Source: Zeimonas sp937903095
Lineage (GTDB): Bacteria; Pseudomonadota; Gammaproteobacteria; Burkholderiales; Burkholderiaceae_E
Assembly: GCA_937903095.1 (NCBI GenBank)
Contig: CALCZN010000088.1
Coordinates: 1-42,999 of the forward strand
Reading direction: 5' to 3'
DNA length: 42,999 nt
The notes under the pieces are model-generated. The model was not told the origin of the DNA. It saw nothing but the letters and a program-made list of their open reading frames with translations, and ran no database searches. Positions 16,675 to 25,739 of this stretch are shown one piece after another. The position numbers and the translations under genes were made by a program. How positions within the stretch are numbered: position 1 is the first letter of the stretch; every line of letters begins with the position of its first letter.

Positions 16675-18873
16675 TCAGGCCGTTGCGTCGACGACCACGG
16701 GGATCGGGCGGGCGAGCGCGGCGAGCCGTTCGGTGATGCGCTGCGCGGATGCGCCGGCCGCCCAGGCGGCCGCGATCGCGGGCAGCAGGTCTTCGAGCGA
16801 TTCGGTGCCGAAGACATCGTCCTCGCCGACGTACTCCACGCTGCTGCCGGCACGCAGCGCGATCTGGCCCTGCTCGATGCGCACTGCGCGCCCGCCTTCG
16901 CGCACGTGCGCATCGATGCACGCATCGCCGCGCGACGTGCAGGCGTAGAAGACGGTCTCGCCGTCGCACAGCGCGGCCATGCCGGCGATCATCGGATCGG
17001 CCGCGTCGAGCACCGCTGCGCCGCCCTCGAGCACGACGTCGATCTGGGTGCGCAGCACCGCGTACATCTGCTCGGGCGTGAGTACGTCGAACTCGCGGAT
17101 CTGCGCGTTGCGCTCGAGCGAAGTGACGACGCCGACGCTGCAGCGATCGTAGGCGAGCCCCTCGGAGACGATCGTGCGGGCGCTGTTTTCAACGACCGCG
17201 CAGTCGACGAAGCGGTTCGTCAGCAGTCGGCGGCCCTCGGCCCAGTGCGCGGCATCGCCCTCGAAGATGCGGCGTCCTTCGACGAACAGGCCATCGGCGT
17301 TCGCCAGTCCGACGCGCCGGTCGCCGCCGCGCAGCAGCGCCGCGGCCAGCGCGGCGACGCGCGCGCCGCTGCGGGTGCCGGCGACGCCGACGATCGGGAT
17401 GCGGCCGTCCGCACCGCCGGGAAAGAGGTGATCGACGATCGCTTCGCCGACCGGACGGCGTTGTCCGACGGCGGGCTTCAGGTGCATCAGCAGGCCCGGC
17501 CCGGCGTTGACTTCGACGATGGCGCCGCGCTGCTCGTCGAGCGGGCGGGAGATGTCCTCGGCGACCAGGTCGACGCCGGCGATGTCCAGGCCGACGACGT
17601 CGGCAGCCAGCGCCGCCATCGCAGCGACTTCGGGATGCATCTCGTCGGTGACGTCGATCGAGACGTTGCCGTTGCGCTGGATCAGCAGCCGCGTGCCGGC
17701 GGGGGGGGCCGAGTCGGCATCGAAGCCCTGGCGGGCAAGTTCGATGCGCGCCGAGGAGTCGATGCGTACGAAGTTCAGCGGGCAGTCTTCGGTGCTGCCG
17801 CGCAGCGGGTGGCTGTTCAACTGCAGGTCGATCAGCTCGCTGACCGTGGAGCGGCCGTCGCCGACGACGTGCGCCGGCTCTCCGCGCGTGGCGGCTGCGA
17901 CCTTTCCGCCGACGACGAGCAGCCGATGCTCGTTGCCGTGGACGAAGCGCTCGACGATGACGCCGCTGCCTTCCTCGCGCGCCACCTGCCAGGCGGCGAG
18001 GACCTCGTTCCGGTTGACGAGGTTGGTAAAGACGCCGCGGCCGTGATTGCCGTCGGACGGCTTGACGACCACCGGCAACCCCACCTCGAGCGCGGCTGCC
18101 CAGGCGTCTTCGGCGTCGGCCACCGGCCGGCCTTCGGGAACCGGAACGCCGCACGCGTGCAGCAGCTCCTTGGTGAGGTCCTTGTCGCGCGAGATGCCTT
18201 CGGCGATGGCGCTCGTGCGGTCGGTTTCGGCCGTCCAGATCCGGTGCTGCGCCGAGCCGTAGCCGAGCTGCACCAGGTTGCCGTCGTTCAGCCGCACGAA
18301 GGGGATCGAGCGGTCGTCGGCGGCGAGCACGATCGACTCGGTGCTCGGGCCCAGGTAGTGCTCGTCGTTCAGGGCGCGCAGCTCGGCAACGGTGCCCGCC
18401 ACGTCGAAGGGACGATCCTCGATCGCGGCCATGACGAGGTCGCGCGCGGCCGCCAGCGCGGCTCTCGCCGTTTCCTCCTGGAACGCGCGGACGACGACCC
18501 GGTAGACGCCGGGGGTCGACGTTTCGCGCGCGCGTCCGAAGCCGGCATGCGGCGCACCGGCGAGCGCCTGCAGCTCGACGCAGACGTGCTCGAGGATGTG
18601 CGCCGGCCAGGTGCCTTCCTTCAGCCGCCGCAGGAACCCGCCGCGCTCGCCATAGCTGCAGCGGTGCTCGACGAGACCCGGCAGCCATTGCTCGAGCCTT
18701 TCCGGCAGCCCGGGAATGCGGTTCGACGGGTATTCCTCGAGACCCCCGATGTCGACGACGGCCTCGAGCACGGGGCGGTAGGTCCAGCGGCCCGGCCCCC
18801 GGATGCAGTGCACCTCGACGATTTCGATGTCGAGGCGGGGGTCGGAGAGGGGCTGCGGGCGCGGAGCGAGCAT
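16675..18873 (-). CDS. cphA': Second cyanophycin synthetase-like protein, CphA' type, with a degenerate Mur-domain P-loop
   Basis: 732 residues; start at 18873 (MLAPRPQPLSDPRL) chosen because an earlier in-frame start adds only low-complexity residues. It follows CphA closely: N-domain, then an intact ATP-grasp domain (VGLPVVVKPSDGNHGRGVFT, VVGGKVAAATRGEPAHVVGDG), then a shortened Mur-like domain. In that domain the segment aligned with CphA GTNGKTTT reads GTRSGARV, so the catalytic lysine is missing, and the last ~130 residues are absent. Betaproteobacteria commonly carry such a cphA' next to cphA. It may use Asp-Arg dipeptides or support CphA; activity of one ATP site only is inferred. Confidence 0.9.
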   Translation of the reverse strand: MLAPRPQPLSDPRLDIEIVEVHCIRGPGRWTYRPVLEAVVDIGGLEEYPSNRIPGLPERLEQWLPGLVEHRCSYGERGGFLRRLKEGTWPAHILEHVCVELQALAGAPHAGFGRARETSTPGVYRVVVRAFQEETARAALAAARDLVMAAIEDRPFDVAGTVAELRALNDEHYLGPSTESIVLAADDRSIPFVRLNDGNLVQLGYGSAQHRIWTAETDRTSAIAEGISRDKDLTKELLHACGVPVPEGRPVADAEDAWAAALEVGLPVVVKPSDGNHGRGVFTNLVNRNEVLAAWQVAREEGSGVIVERFVHGNEHRLLVVGGKVAAATRGEPAHVVGDGRSTVSELIDLQLNSHPLRGSTEDCPLNFVRIDSSARIELARQGFDADSAPPAGTRLLIQRNGNVSIDVTDEMHPEVAAMAALAADVVGLDIAGVDLVAEDISRPLDEQRGAIVEVNAGPGLLMHLKPAVGQRRPVGEAIVDHLFPGGADGRIPIVGVAGTRSGARVAALAAALLRGGDRRVGLANADGLFVEGRRIFEGDAAHWAEGRRLLTNRFVDCAVVENSARTIVSEGLAYDRCSVGVVTSLERNAQIREFDVLTPEQMYAVLRTQIDVVLEGGAAVLDAADPMIAGMAALCDGETVFYACTSRGDACIDAHVREGGRAVRIEQGQIALRAGSSVEYVGEDDVFGTESLEDLLPAIAAAWAAGASAQRITERLAALARPIPVVVDATA

Positions 18874-19010
18874 GAACGGATCGGGGGAAAGGGTAGGGCC
18901 TACACCGCGGCAGCGTAATTCCGGTTGACGTCCAAGCACGTACCGCGCCCGACCGCCATACGGGACGACCCGTAGTCCGGGAATCGAATGCAGTAAGCTA
19001 CCTCGTTTCG

Positions 19011-21392
19011 ATGACCACCATTCCGTCCGCGCACCTCCTGCCTGCTGCAGATCCCGCCGTTGCTCTTTTTCCCGCGGAATGGCGACGCGAGATCGGAGTG
19101 CAGGCGCCCGACGCGGCGCCTCTGGAAGTGCTGGGCTGGGCCGAGCTGGATCTCGATGCCCGGCTGCAGTTCCGTCGCGGCCTGCTGGCGCTGACCTCTT
19201 CCGCCGTGTGGTTTTTCGCCGCGGGCGGAAACGAGCCGGCGTCCTATCCCCTGGCGGCCGATTCCCGGCTGGAACTTTCCGATCATGGCGGCGTCGGCAC
19301 GCTGCAGTTGTGCGACGACCGCGGACGCGTCGCGTCGTGGCGCTTCACCCTCGCGCGCATGGCGGCGGTGCAGCGCTTCGCCGAGCTTTTCGAGCACTGG
19401 CGCGAGGCGCTTTCGCGACCGGAAGCAGACGGCCGGGCGACGGCGGACGAGCGCAACGCGCCGGTCGCGCGCGAAGCCCGGACGGAACACGCCTCACCGC
19501 CGGGAGGCGACGTCGAAACTGCGGACGCCGAAACTGCGGGCGGCGAGTCCGGCGCGGTCGTCGACGCCGGCGCGGAGGAGCGCACCTCGAGCTGGACGCT
19601 GTTCCGGATCTGGCGCTTCGCGCGACCGTACAAGCGCCGGCTCCTCGCCGGTTTCCTCCTCACGCTCGCCTCCACCGGCGCGACGCTGGTGCCGCCGTAC
19701 CTGACGATGCCGCTGATGGACGAGGTGCTGATCCCGTTCCAGAACGGCGTGCCGATCGACCCCCGGCTCGTCGCGCTGTACCTGAGCGGCCTGCTGGCGG
19801 CGGCGCTCGTCGCGTGGTCGCTCGGCTGGGCGCGCACCTACCTGCTCGCGCTGGTGAGCGAGCGCATCGGCGCGGACCTGCGCACGGCCGCCTACGAGCA
19901 TCTGCTGAAGCTTTCGCTGCAGTATTTCGGCGGCAAGCGCACCGGCGACCTGATGGCGCGCATCGGCAGCGAAACCGACCGCATCAACGTCTTCCTGTCG
20001 CTGCACCTGCTCGACTTCGCCACCGACCTGCTGATGATCGCGATGACGGCGGCGATCCTCGTCTCGATCGATCCGGGGCTCGCGCTGGTGACGCTGATGC
20101 CGCTGCCGCTGATCGTCTGGCTGATCCACCTGGTGCGCGAGCGGCTGCGCCACGGCTTCGAGAAGCTCGACCGCATCTGGGCCGAGGTCACGAGCGTGCT
20201 CGCCGACACGATTCCCGGCATCCGCGTGGTCAAGGCCTTCGCCCAGGAACGGCGCGAAGCCGAGCGCTTCCGGCTGGCCAACGAGCACAACCGCCTCGCC
20301 AACGACCGGCTGAACCGAACCTGGTCGCTGTTCTCGCCGTCGGTGACGCTGGCCACCGAGGTCGGGCTGCTCGTGGTCTGGGCCTTCGGCATCTGGCAGG
20401 TGGCGCGCGGACGCATCACGGTGGGTGTGCTCACTGCGTTCCTCGCGTACATCGGGCGGTTCTACACGAGGCTCGACTCGATGAGCCGGATCGTCTCGCA
20501 CACGCAGAAGGCGGCGGCCGGCGCGAAGCGCATCTTCGAGATCCTCGACCACGTCTCCAGCGTTCCGGAGGCGGCGAATCCCGTGCAACTGCCGCAGATG
20601 AAGGGACGCATCGAGGTGCGCGACGTCGACTTCCGCTACGGCAACCGGGCGGTGCTGCGCGGGCTGACGCTGGACATCGCGCCGGGCGAGATGATCGGGC
20701 TGGTCGGCGCCTCCGGCTCGGGCAAGAGCACGCTGGTGAACCTGATCTGCCGCTTCTACGACCCCACCGACGGCGAGATCCGCGTCGACGGCGTCGACAT
20801 CCGCTCGCTGCGCATCGCCGATTACCGCCGCCACATCGGCCTCGTGCTGCAGGAGCCGTTCCTGTTCTTCGGCACGATCGCCGAGAACATCGCCTACGGC
20901 AGGCCCGAAGCTTCGCGGGCCGAGATCGTCGCGGCGGCGCGCGCGGCGCACGCGCACGAATTCATCCTGCGCCTGCCGCACGGCTACGATTCACTGGTCG
21001 GCGAGCGCGGCCAGGCGCTGTCGGGCGGCGAGCGGCAGCGCATCTCGATCGCGCGCGCGCTGCTGATCGATCCGCGCATCCTGATCCTCGACGAGGCGAC
21101 GTCGTCGGTGGACACCGCCACCGAGCAGGAGATCCAGAAGGCGCTCGACAACCTCGTCCAGGGGCGCACGACGATCGCGATCGCGCACCGCCTGAGCACG
21201 CTGCGCAAGGCCGATCGGCTGGTCGTGCTCGATCGCGGGCGCGTCGTCGAGACCGGCACGCACGACGACCTGATGAAGCGGCAGGGCGCCTATTTCGAGC
21301 TGTATCGGGCGCAGCAGCGACGCGCCGAGATCGAGCCGTCGGGCAATGCCGACGACCGGGTGGAGGCGCTTGCGGCCGAGGCCTCCGAATGA
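19011..21392 (+). CDS. ABC exporter, membrane and ATPase fused, associated with the cyanophycin cluster
   Basis: 793 residues. An N-terminal extension of about 190 residues (a beta-rich, PH-like segment, then a Glu/Ala-rich linker) precedes six membrane segments (about 200-500) and a nucleotide-binding domain: Walker A GASGSGKST (566-574), signature LSGGERQR (about 670), Walker B ILILDEATSSVD (about 692), H-loop IAIAHRLST. It is a type IV half-size exporter. The extension is unusual for simple lipid or drug exporters. Divergent from cphA' by 137 bp and overlapping a DUF1854 gene, a combination repeatedly found with cyanophycin genes in Betaproteobacteria. Transported substrate unknown. Confidence 0.93.
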   Translation: MTTIPSAHLLPAADPAVALFPAEWRREIGVQAPDAAPLEVLGWAELDLDARLQFRRGLLALTSSAVWFFAAGGNEPASYPLAADSRLELSDHGGVGTLQLCDDRGRVASWRFTLARMAAVQRFAELFEHWREALSRPEADGRATADERNAPVAREARTEHASPPGGDVETADAETAGGESGAVVDAGAEERTSSWTLFRIWRFARPYKRRLLAGFLLTLASTGATLVPPYLTMPLMDEVLIPFQNGVPIDPRLVALYLSGLLAAALVAWSLGWARTYLLALVSERIGADLRTAAYEHLLKLSLQYFGGKRTGDLMARIGSETDRINVFLSLHLLDFATDLLMIAMTAAILVSIDPGLALVTLMPLPLIVWLIHLVRERLRHGFEKLDRIWAEVTSVLADTIPGIRVVKAFAQERREAERFRLANEHNRLANDRLNRTWSLFSPSVTLATEVGLLVVWAFGIWQVARGRITVGVLTAFLAYIGRFYTRLDSMSRIVSHTQKAAAGAKRIFEILDHVSSVPEAANPVQLPQMKGRIEVRDVDFRYGNRAVLRGLTLDIAPGEMIGLVGASGSGKSTLVNLICRFYDPTDGEIRVDGVDIRSLRIADYRRHIGLVLQEPFLFFGTIAENIAYGRPEASRAEIVAAARAAHAHEFILRLPHGYDSLVGERGQALSGGERQRISIARALLIDPRILILDEATSSVDTATEQEIQKALDNLVQGRTTIAIAHRLSTLRKADRLVVLDRGRVVETGTHDDLMKRQGAYFELYRAQQRRAEIEPSGNADDRVEALAAEASE

Positions 21393-21907
21393 ACGCGCCT
21401 ACCGCGTCCGCGCGCAACGAGGGCAATACCGTCAGCGCCGGCGTGGCCCCGTTCTCGCTGTCGCGCGACGCGTTCGGCCGCCTCGTGCTGCGCGAGGCCG
21501 ACGGCTCCATCTGCGCCGGCGTCGTTCCGGTGCGCGGGTTCCCGATCTCGGCGCCCGACGAGAGCGTCTCGCTGCTCGGCCCGGACGGCCGCGAACGCGT
21601 CTGGATCGAGCGCCTTTCCTCGCTCGACGACACGCCGCGCGTGCTGATCGAGGAAGAGCTGGCCGCGCGCGAGTTCGTTCCGCAGATCCGCGAGATCCAC
21701 TCCGTATCGAGCTTCTTCACCCCTTGCATGTGGCACGTGGTCACCGATCGCGGCGAAACGCATTTCGTGTTGCGCGGAGAGGAGGCGATCCGCCGCCTGT
21801 CGCGCAACATGCTGTTGATCGCCGACGAGAACGGCGTGCACTATCTCGTGCGGGATGTCGAGGCGCTCGATGCGGCGAGCCGGAAGCTGCTCGATCGGTT
21901 CATGTAG
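21389..21907 (+). CDS. DUF1854 family protein of the cyanophycin cluster
   Basis: 172 residues, cytosolic, no membrane segment. Recognisable DUF1854 stretch: VPVRGFPISAPDESVSLL, then RVLIEEELAAREFVPQI and HVVTDRGETHFVLRGEEAIR, ending LDAASRKLLDRFM. It overlaps the ABC transporter by ATGA, which suggests a joint function with it, perhaps as an accessory or regulator. DUF1854 genes are typically found beside this ABC transporter and cphA. No catalytic residues are evident. Its last bases overlap gph on the other strand by eight bases. Confidence 0.85.
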   Translation: MNAPTASARNEGNTVSAGVAPFSLSRDAFGRLVLREADGSICAGVVPVRGFPISAPDESVSLLGPDGRERVWIERLSSLDDTPRVLIEEELAAREFVPQIREIHSVSSFFTPCMWHVVTDRGETHFVLRGEEAIRRLSRNMLLIADENGVHYLVRDVEALDAASRKLLDRFM

Positions 21908-22634
21908 GAAGTGCTCGGCGCAGGCCGAGCAGCTCGATCAATTCCCCCGGCCCGCGCACGATCGCATCGGCTCCCCAGCTTTGCGGCGGGGAGTCCTCGC
22001 CGCAGAAGCCGTAGGCGGCGGCGATCGTGCGCATCCTGGCGGCGCGGCCGGCGAGGATGTCGCGCAGATCGTCGCCGACGTAGATGCAGCCTTCGGCCTG
22101 GACGCCGGCGATCCGTGCGCCGTGCAGCAGCGGCTCCGGATGCGGTTTCGCGAAGCCGGTGGTGTCGCCGCCGATCGCGCAGACGGCCCGTTCGAGCACG
22201 CCCAGCGACGCGAGGATCGGCGCCACCAGCCGTTCGATCTTGTTGCTGATCACGCCCCAGCGGATCGCGGCGTCGTCGAGCGCGTCGAGCACCTCGGCGA
22301 TGCCGGGAAAGAGGCAGGTGTGGACGTTCATCGCCGCTTCGTAGCGCTGCAGGAACTCGTCGCGCAGCGCCTCGAACCGCGGATCCTCGCGTTCGACGCC
22401 GAGCCCCTTGAGCAGCAGGCCGCGCGCGCCCATCGACGCATAGGGGCGCAGCACCTCGAGGGGCAGCGGAGCCAGCCCGCGCTCGGCGCGCATCGCCTGC
22501 ACTGGCGCGACGAGGTCGGCCGCCGTGTCGGCCAGCGTTCCGTCGAGGTCGAAGAACACCGCGAGCGGAGGCCGCAGGTCGCCGCCGGCATCGCCGGGGA
22601 GCGTGCGCATGGCTGCCGGCGGGTACCCGCTCAT
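21900..22634 (-). CDS. gph: Phosphoglycolate phosphatase (HAD superfamily)
   Basis: 244 residues. Hydrolyses 2-phosphoglycolate formed during DNA repair and oxidative metabolism. HAD motif I is FFDLDGTLADTAADL (about 24-38), motif II VISNKIERLV, motif III with K in GFAKPHPEPLL, and motif IV GDDLRDILAGRAA. A cap domain of C1 type lies between I and II. The start at 22634 is chosen because its ATG overlaps the ubiG stop (ATGA), a typical ubiG-gph arrangement; a later ATG at residue 9 is possible. Confidence 0.92.
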   Translation of the reverse strand: MSGYPPAAMRTLPGDAGGDLRPPLAVFFDLDGTLADTAADLVAPVQAMRAERGLAPLPLEVLRPYASMGARGLLLKGLGVEREDPRFEALRDEFLQRYEAAMNVHTCLFPGIAEVLDALDDAAIRWGVISNKIERLVAPILASLGVLERAVCAIGGDTTGFAKPHPEPLLHGARIAGVQAEGCIYVGDDLRDILAGRAARMRTIAAAYGFCGEDSPPQSWGADAIVRGPGELIELLGLRRALPT

Positions 22635-23383
22635 CGGGGAATGGCGCCGAGCGCGTCCAGGCGGCGGCACGCCATCATGTAGTTAACGTCCGGATCGCCG
22701 GGGTCGAGCCGGTAGCGGCGCGTGATCGGGTTGTAGGTCAGCCCCATCAGTTCGGCGAGTTCCAGGCGGCAGCGGCGCGCGGCGGCCGCCAGCTCCGAGG
22801 GCCGGATGAACTTCTCGTATTCGTGCGTGCCGCGCGGCAGCAGTCCGAGCACGTATTCGGCGCCGACGACCGCCAGCGCGAAGGCCTTGGCGTTGCGGTT
22901 GATCGTCGAGAAGAAAACCCAGCCGCCCGGGCGCACGAGCGCCGAACAGGCGCGCACCACCGACTGCGGATCGGGCACGTGCTCGAGCAGCTCCATGCAG
23001 GTGACGACGTCGTAGGCGTCGGGCTCGCGCTGGGCCAGCATCTCGACCGCGATGCGTTCGTACTCCACCGCCGCGCCGCTTTCGAGCGCATGCAGTTCGG
23101 CGACCTGCAGCGCGCGTTCCCCGAGATCGATGCCGCGCACGATCGCGCCGCGTTGCGCCATCGCCTCCGCGAGGATGCCGCCGCCGCAACCCACGTCGAG
23201 CACACGCTTGCCGGCGATCGACGCATGCGCGTCGATCCACTCCAGGCGCAGCGGATTGATCTCGTGCAGCGGGCGGAACTCCGACTCGGGATCCCACCAA
23301 CGCGCGGCCAGCGCCTGGAACTTCGCCAGTTCGGCCGGATCGACGTTCGGGGCGGCGGGTATCGGGGCGGAGGGAAGCGACAT
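22631..23383 (-). CDS. ubiG: Ubiquinone biosynthesis O-methyltransferase
   Basis: 250 residues. Methylates two hydroxyl groups in ubiquinone synthesis using S-adenosylmethionine. Start at 23383 (MSLPSAPIP), giving NVDPAELAKFQALAARWWDP as in UbiG. SAM motif I is VLDVGCGGGILAEAMA; post-I GIDLGERAL; motif II YDVVTCMELLEHVPDP; then PGGWVFFSTINRN and EYEKFIRPSELAAAARR, ending with the UbiG-type MGLTYNPITRRYRL and NYMMACRR. It is translationally coupled to gph. The Met start sits close to the boundary with accessory DNA on the other side. Confidence 0.95.
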   Translation of the reverse strand: MSLPSAPIPAAPNVDPAELAKFQALAARWWDPESEFRPLHEINPLRLEWIDAHASIAGKRVLDVGCGGGILAEAMAQRGAIVRGIDLGERALQVAELHALESGAAVEYERIAVEMLAQREPDAYDVVTCMELLEHVPDPQSVVRACSALVRPGGWVFFSTINRNAKAFALAVVGAEYVLGLLPRGTHEYEKFIRPSELAAAARRCRLELAELMGLTYNPITRRYRLDPGDPDVNYMMACRRLDALGAIPR

Positions 23384-23594
23384 GGGGCGGAGACGGTCGA
23401 AGGCTGCGACAACGAAGATTCTACGTGGCGTGCCGCGCCCCCGAGCTTGGAAGGCCGCGGGCGCGCGCCGGCCCAGGGTGTTATAGCTCTGTTGACCCAA
23501 GTTCAAGGCTGAGCGGGCGAAACGGCTAAAAGCGCCGATTCTGGCGCTCGACGGTCGCTGTACTGCGATAACGTCATCGCCATGTCTCACCGTT

Positions 23595-24200
23595 GTGTCC
23601 ACCTCCACACCGCCACACCTGAAGTGGCTTTTGAACGAGCGCGCCATGCTCGCCGGCGAGCTCGCACGCTTCGACGAGCGCATCGAAAAGCTGACCGCGC
23701 TGCGAGCCTCGACCTCGCAGCGCCTTGCCGCCTTGGACCAGACGTTGGCACGGCTCGACGCTCGGGTCGAGCCAGCTGCCGGCCGCGTCGTTCGTGCCCA
23801 GAACCGGTTCGGCGCCCGAGGGGCGTTCACGGCTTTCATCGTCGTCCAGTTGCAGCAAGCCTCGCCGGAGGCCCTCGACACGGTCGAGATTGCGCAGCGG
23901 TGCGCTGCCCACTTCGGCCTGACCTTCGACACCAAGCGAGACTTCCTCGTGTTTCAGAAGCGCGACGTGAAGCTGGTGCTACGCACCTTGCGGGAGGCGA
24001 ACCGGGTGCAAAGCACTCGTCAGCCTGGGCGCTACGGCGCGAACCTGTGGCGCTGGGGAGGCAGGCAGGCCGACCTGCAGGCTTTGCTCACAGTCCAGCA
24101 GCTGAGCCGCACTCAGTCTCCGGAGCCGGCTCATGGCGTTGACGATGACGCGAACCCGCACGCAGACGACGCTCACGCGTCTCGCGCAGGCGACCGCTGA
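23595..24200 (+). CDS. Unknown protein, coiled coil plus winged-helix-like C-terminus (paralogue 1)
   Basis: 201 residues, not recognised. It probably starts with GTG at 23595 (MSTSTPPHLKWLLNERAM), because this matches the start of the third gene of the trio. Residues 8-65 form a charged Leu/Ala/Arg coiled coil. The second half, RFGARGAFTAFIVVQLQQA, then a helical block and TLREANRVQSTRQPGRYGAN with a Trp-rich end, looks like a winged helix. It overlaps the next gene by 68 bases in another frame, so the three genes form one operon. The third gene is a clear paralogue. Function unknown; DNA binding is inferred. Confidence 0.6.
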   Translation: MSTSTPPHLKWLLNERAMLAGELARFDERIEKLTALRASTSQRLAALDQTLARLDARVEPAAGRVVRAQNRFGARGAFTAFIVVQLQQASPEALDTVEIAQRCAAHFGLTFDTKRDFLVFQKRDVKLVLRTLREANRVQSTRQPGRYGANLWRWGGRQADLQALLTVQQLSRTQSPEPAHGVDDDANPHADDAHASRAGDR

Positions 24201-24513
24201 GGTTCACGCTGAACTGGCGCTCACTGAGGCGTTGACGTCGCTGCTTCCCGACTCTTATCCGCAACTGGCGGCGCGCCGCCAGCACCTCTTGCTCGAGCGT
24301 GATGCCCTGTACCTCACACTGCGGCAGTTCGACGAGGAGATAGACGGTCAACTCATCGGCCAGTCTTGGCGCTGGCTTCGGCGGGGCGGCTGCCGGACAC
24401 GGCGCGCCTGCTTCGCCGCTTATCTGGCGGACATCGGCGTTACCTTCCCGACAGCGGTCTCCTTTCAACGAACGTGGCTTTCCGTACGCGCGCTGGTATC
24501 CAGTCGGACATGA
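24133..24513 (+). CDS. Unknown small protein between the two paralogues
   Basis: 126 residues, not recognised. It is helical, with a Thr/Arg-rich N-terminus that may begin at a later ATG (24145), a Leu-rich middle (ARRQHLLLERDALYLTLRQF) and QLIGQSWRWLRR before a basic C-terminus. The start lies inside the first gene, and its stop overlaps the start of the third gene by ATGA. This tight packing supports real coding and joint function. No motif suggests an enzyme. Confidence 0.55.
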   Translation: MALTMTRTRTQTTLTRLAQATAEVHAELALTEALTSLLPDSYPQLAARRQHLLLERDALYLTLRQFDEEIDGQLIGQSWRWLRRGGCRTRRACFAAYLADIGVTFPTAVSFQRTWLSVRALVSSRT

Positions 24514-25103
24514 CGACCCGGACCCGTGCTTCACCGCACCTGAAGTGGCTGCTCAACGAGCGAGCCGCGCTCAAAGGCGAACTCGAAGCGCTTGCTGCTC
24601 ACGAGGCGCGCGTGCGGACCGAGCTCGCGGCGGCTCGCGAGAAGCGTCGCATCCGAGAGAGTCGGCTCGCGGCCATCGAACGCATTCTGGCCGCGGCCGG
24701 CAGCAACGTCGCCTGTCCCGACGTCGTGAGCGCATGGAAGGGCCGCTACGGCGAACGAGGCGCATTACAGGCGTTCCTGCTGCAGACGCTCACGGAGCAC
24801 GCGCCGCATGCGCTCGAAACGTTGATGTTGCTCGAACTCGTCGTGAACCGCTTTGGTCTGGAACTCGTCACCGCGGCGGAGCGCAAGCGCTATTGCGACA
24901 ACACACTACGTCCGGCGCTGCGCAAGCTGCAGTCGGGAGGCCTCGTCGAAGCGCTTCCCGCCCGACGCACGGGTCGCAGCGTCGGGCAGTGGCGCAGGAC
25001 GCCCGAAGCCCACAGCCTCGCCGCGTTGCTCTCGCCCGCGAGCACCCGGTCGGTGGCGGTAGCGGACCGTACCACGGCCCGCACGCGGCGGCAACCGGCC
25101 TAG
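24510..25103 (+). CDS. Unknown protein, coiled coil plus winged-helix-like C-terminus (paralogue 2)
   Basis: 197 residues, paralogue of the gene at 23595. Both begin with PHLKWLLNERA followed by a basic/acidic coiled coil, and share R(F/Y)GxRGAxxAFxxxxL...PxALxT in the middle. The C-terminal region (TLRPALRKLQSGGLVEALPA, then GRSVGQWRRTP) resembles the recognition helix and wing of a winged-helix domain. It starts by ATGA overlap with the middle gene. I infer DNA or RNA binding from fold-like pattern only; no catalytic residues are seen. GC is lower than in the neighbouring ubiG/cph region, as in the rest of the island. Confidence 0.6.
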   Translation: MTTRTRASPHLKWLLNERAALKGELEALAAHEARVRTELAAAREKRRIRESRLAAIERILAAAGSNVACPDVVSAWKGRYGERGALQAFLLQTLTEHAPHALETLMLLELVVNRFGLELVTAAERKRYCDNTLRPALRKLQSGGLVEALPARRTGRSVGQWRRTPEAHSLAALLSPASTRSVAVADRTTARTRRQPA

Positions 25104-25201
25104 GGCATTGCGTTCATGGGATGGTAAAACGACGCACGTTGATTTCAAGTGTGTACGTTCGAACTCCGCACAAATGCTACGTGTGCAGCGAGGCCTTCGC
25201 G

Positions 25202-25390
25202 ATGGCTGATACGCAAAGACAGGTCACCCCGATTGATGACAACGAACCCGGTGCGGCGGGGCTTCGCGCGCAGGCTGCACAGCTCGAAGGCGTCCTGGAG
25301 CGCCTGCGCGTCTTGACGCAGCCCGACTCCGTAGAGCGTGCGATGCTGGTCGCAAGCCTGGAGAAATTACTGCCAGACAAAGATGAGTGA
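25202..25390 (+). CDS. Small hypothetical protein with coiled coil
   Basis: 62 residues, starting MADTQRQVTPIDDNE and ending ASLEKLLPDKDE. The start at 25202 is chosen for a GAGG eight bases upstream; an in-frame ATG at 25121 would add 27 residues without a good ribosome site. The middle (LRAQAAQLEGVLERLRVL) is a short amphipathic coiled coil. Unknown function. Confidence 0.45.
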   Translation: MADTQRQVTPIDDNEPGAAGLRAQAAQLEGVLERLRVLTQPDSVERAMLVASLEKLLPDKDE

Positions 25391-25447
25391 CATGGCGCCG
25401 CGTCCGGTGCTGCGCCCGTCGGAGACGGTGAGATGACACGAAAAGAA

Positions 25448-25482
25448 GATGCCCCAGAGAACGCAAGGTTCCCCGGGGCATC
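25448..25482 (-). terminator. Strong hairpin, possible minus-strand terminator
   Basis: GATGCCCC (25448-25455) pairs with GGGGCATC (25475-25482), with an inner GAAC/GTTC extension. The minus side is followed by TTCTTTTC; the plus side has no T-run. No confident minus-strand gene ends here, so its role is open. The surrounding 25391-25627 has no convincing gene. Confidence 0.4.
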
Positions 25483-25739
25483 GCAATAACGTCAAGTTCT
25501 CGGCCAATACGCCGAAAGCATCCAGGTATTCCTCGTTTGGCGACGCGGTTCGTCGACGCCGCATTCCCGACTGTGCTTCTTCCCGAGGCGCAGGGAGTGC
25601 GTGCCGCCCGCACGAACAAGGAATACGATGCTCGGAAAGACACCCGACTCCGACAAGGAGAAAAGCAACAAGTCTTCGTCTCTGACGATTACCGCACTCC
25701 AAGCGCTGACACCGCTTGGCGCGATTGCACACGCCCTAA

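Noticed and set aside
13850..18918. Long plus-strand open frames opposite cphA and cphA'
   Set aside because: Shadow frames of the two cyanophycin genes, rich in Arg/Asp/Val with no motif.
25367..25732. Minus-strand 121-residue frame crossing the hairpin at 25448
   Set aside because: No ribosome site or recognisable composition; the plus-strand small ORF with ribosome site overlaps it.
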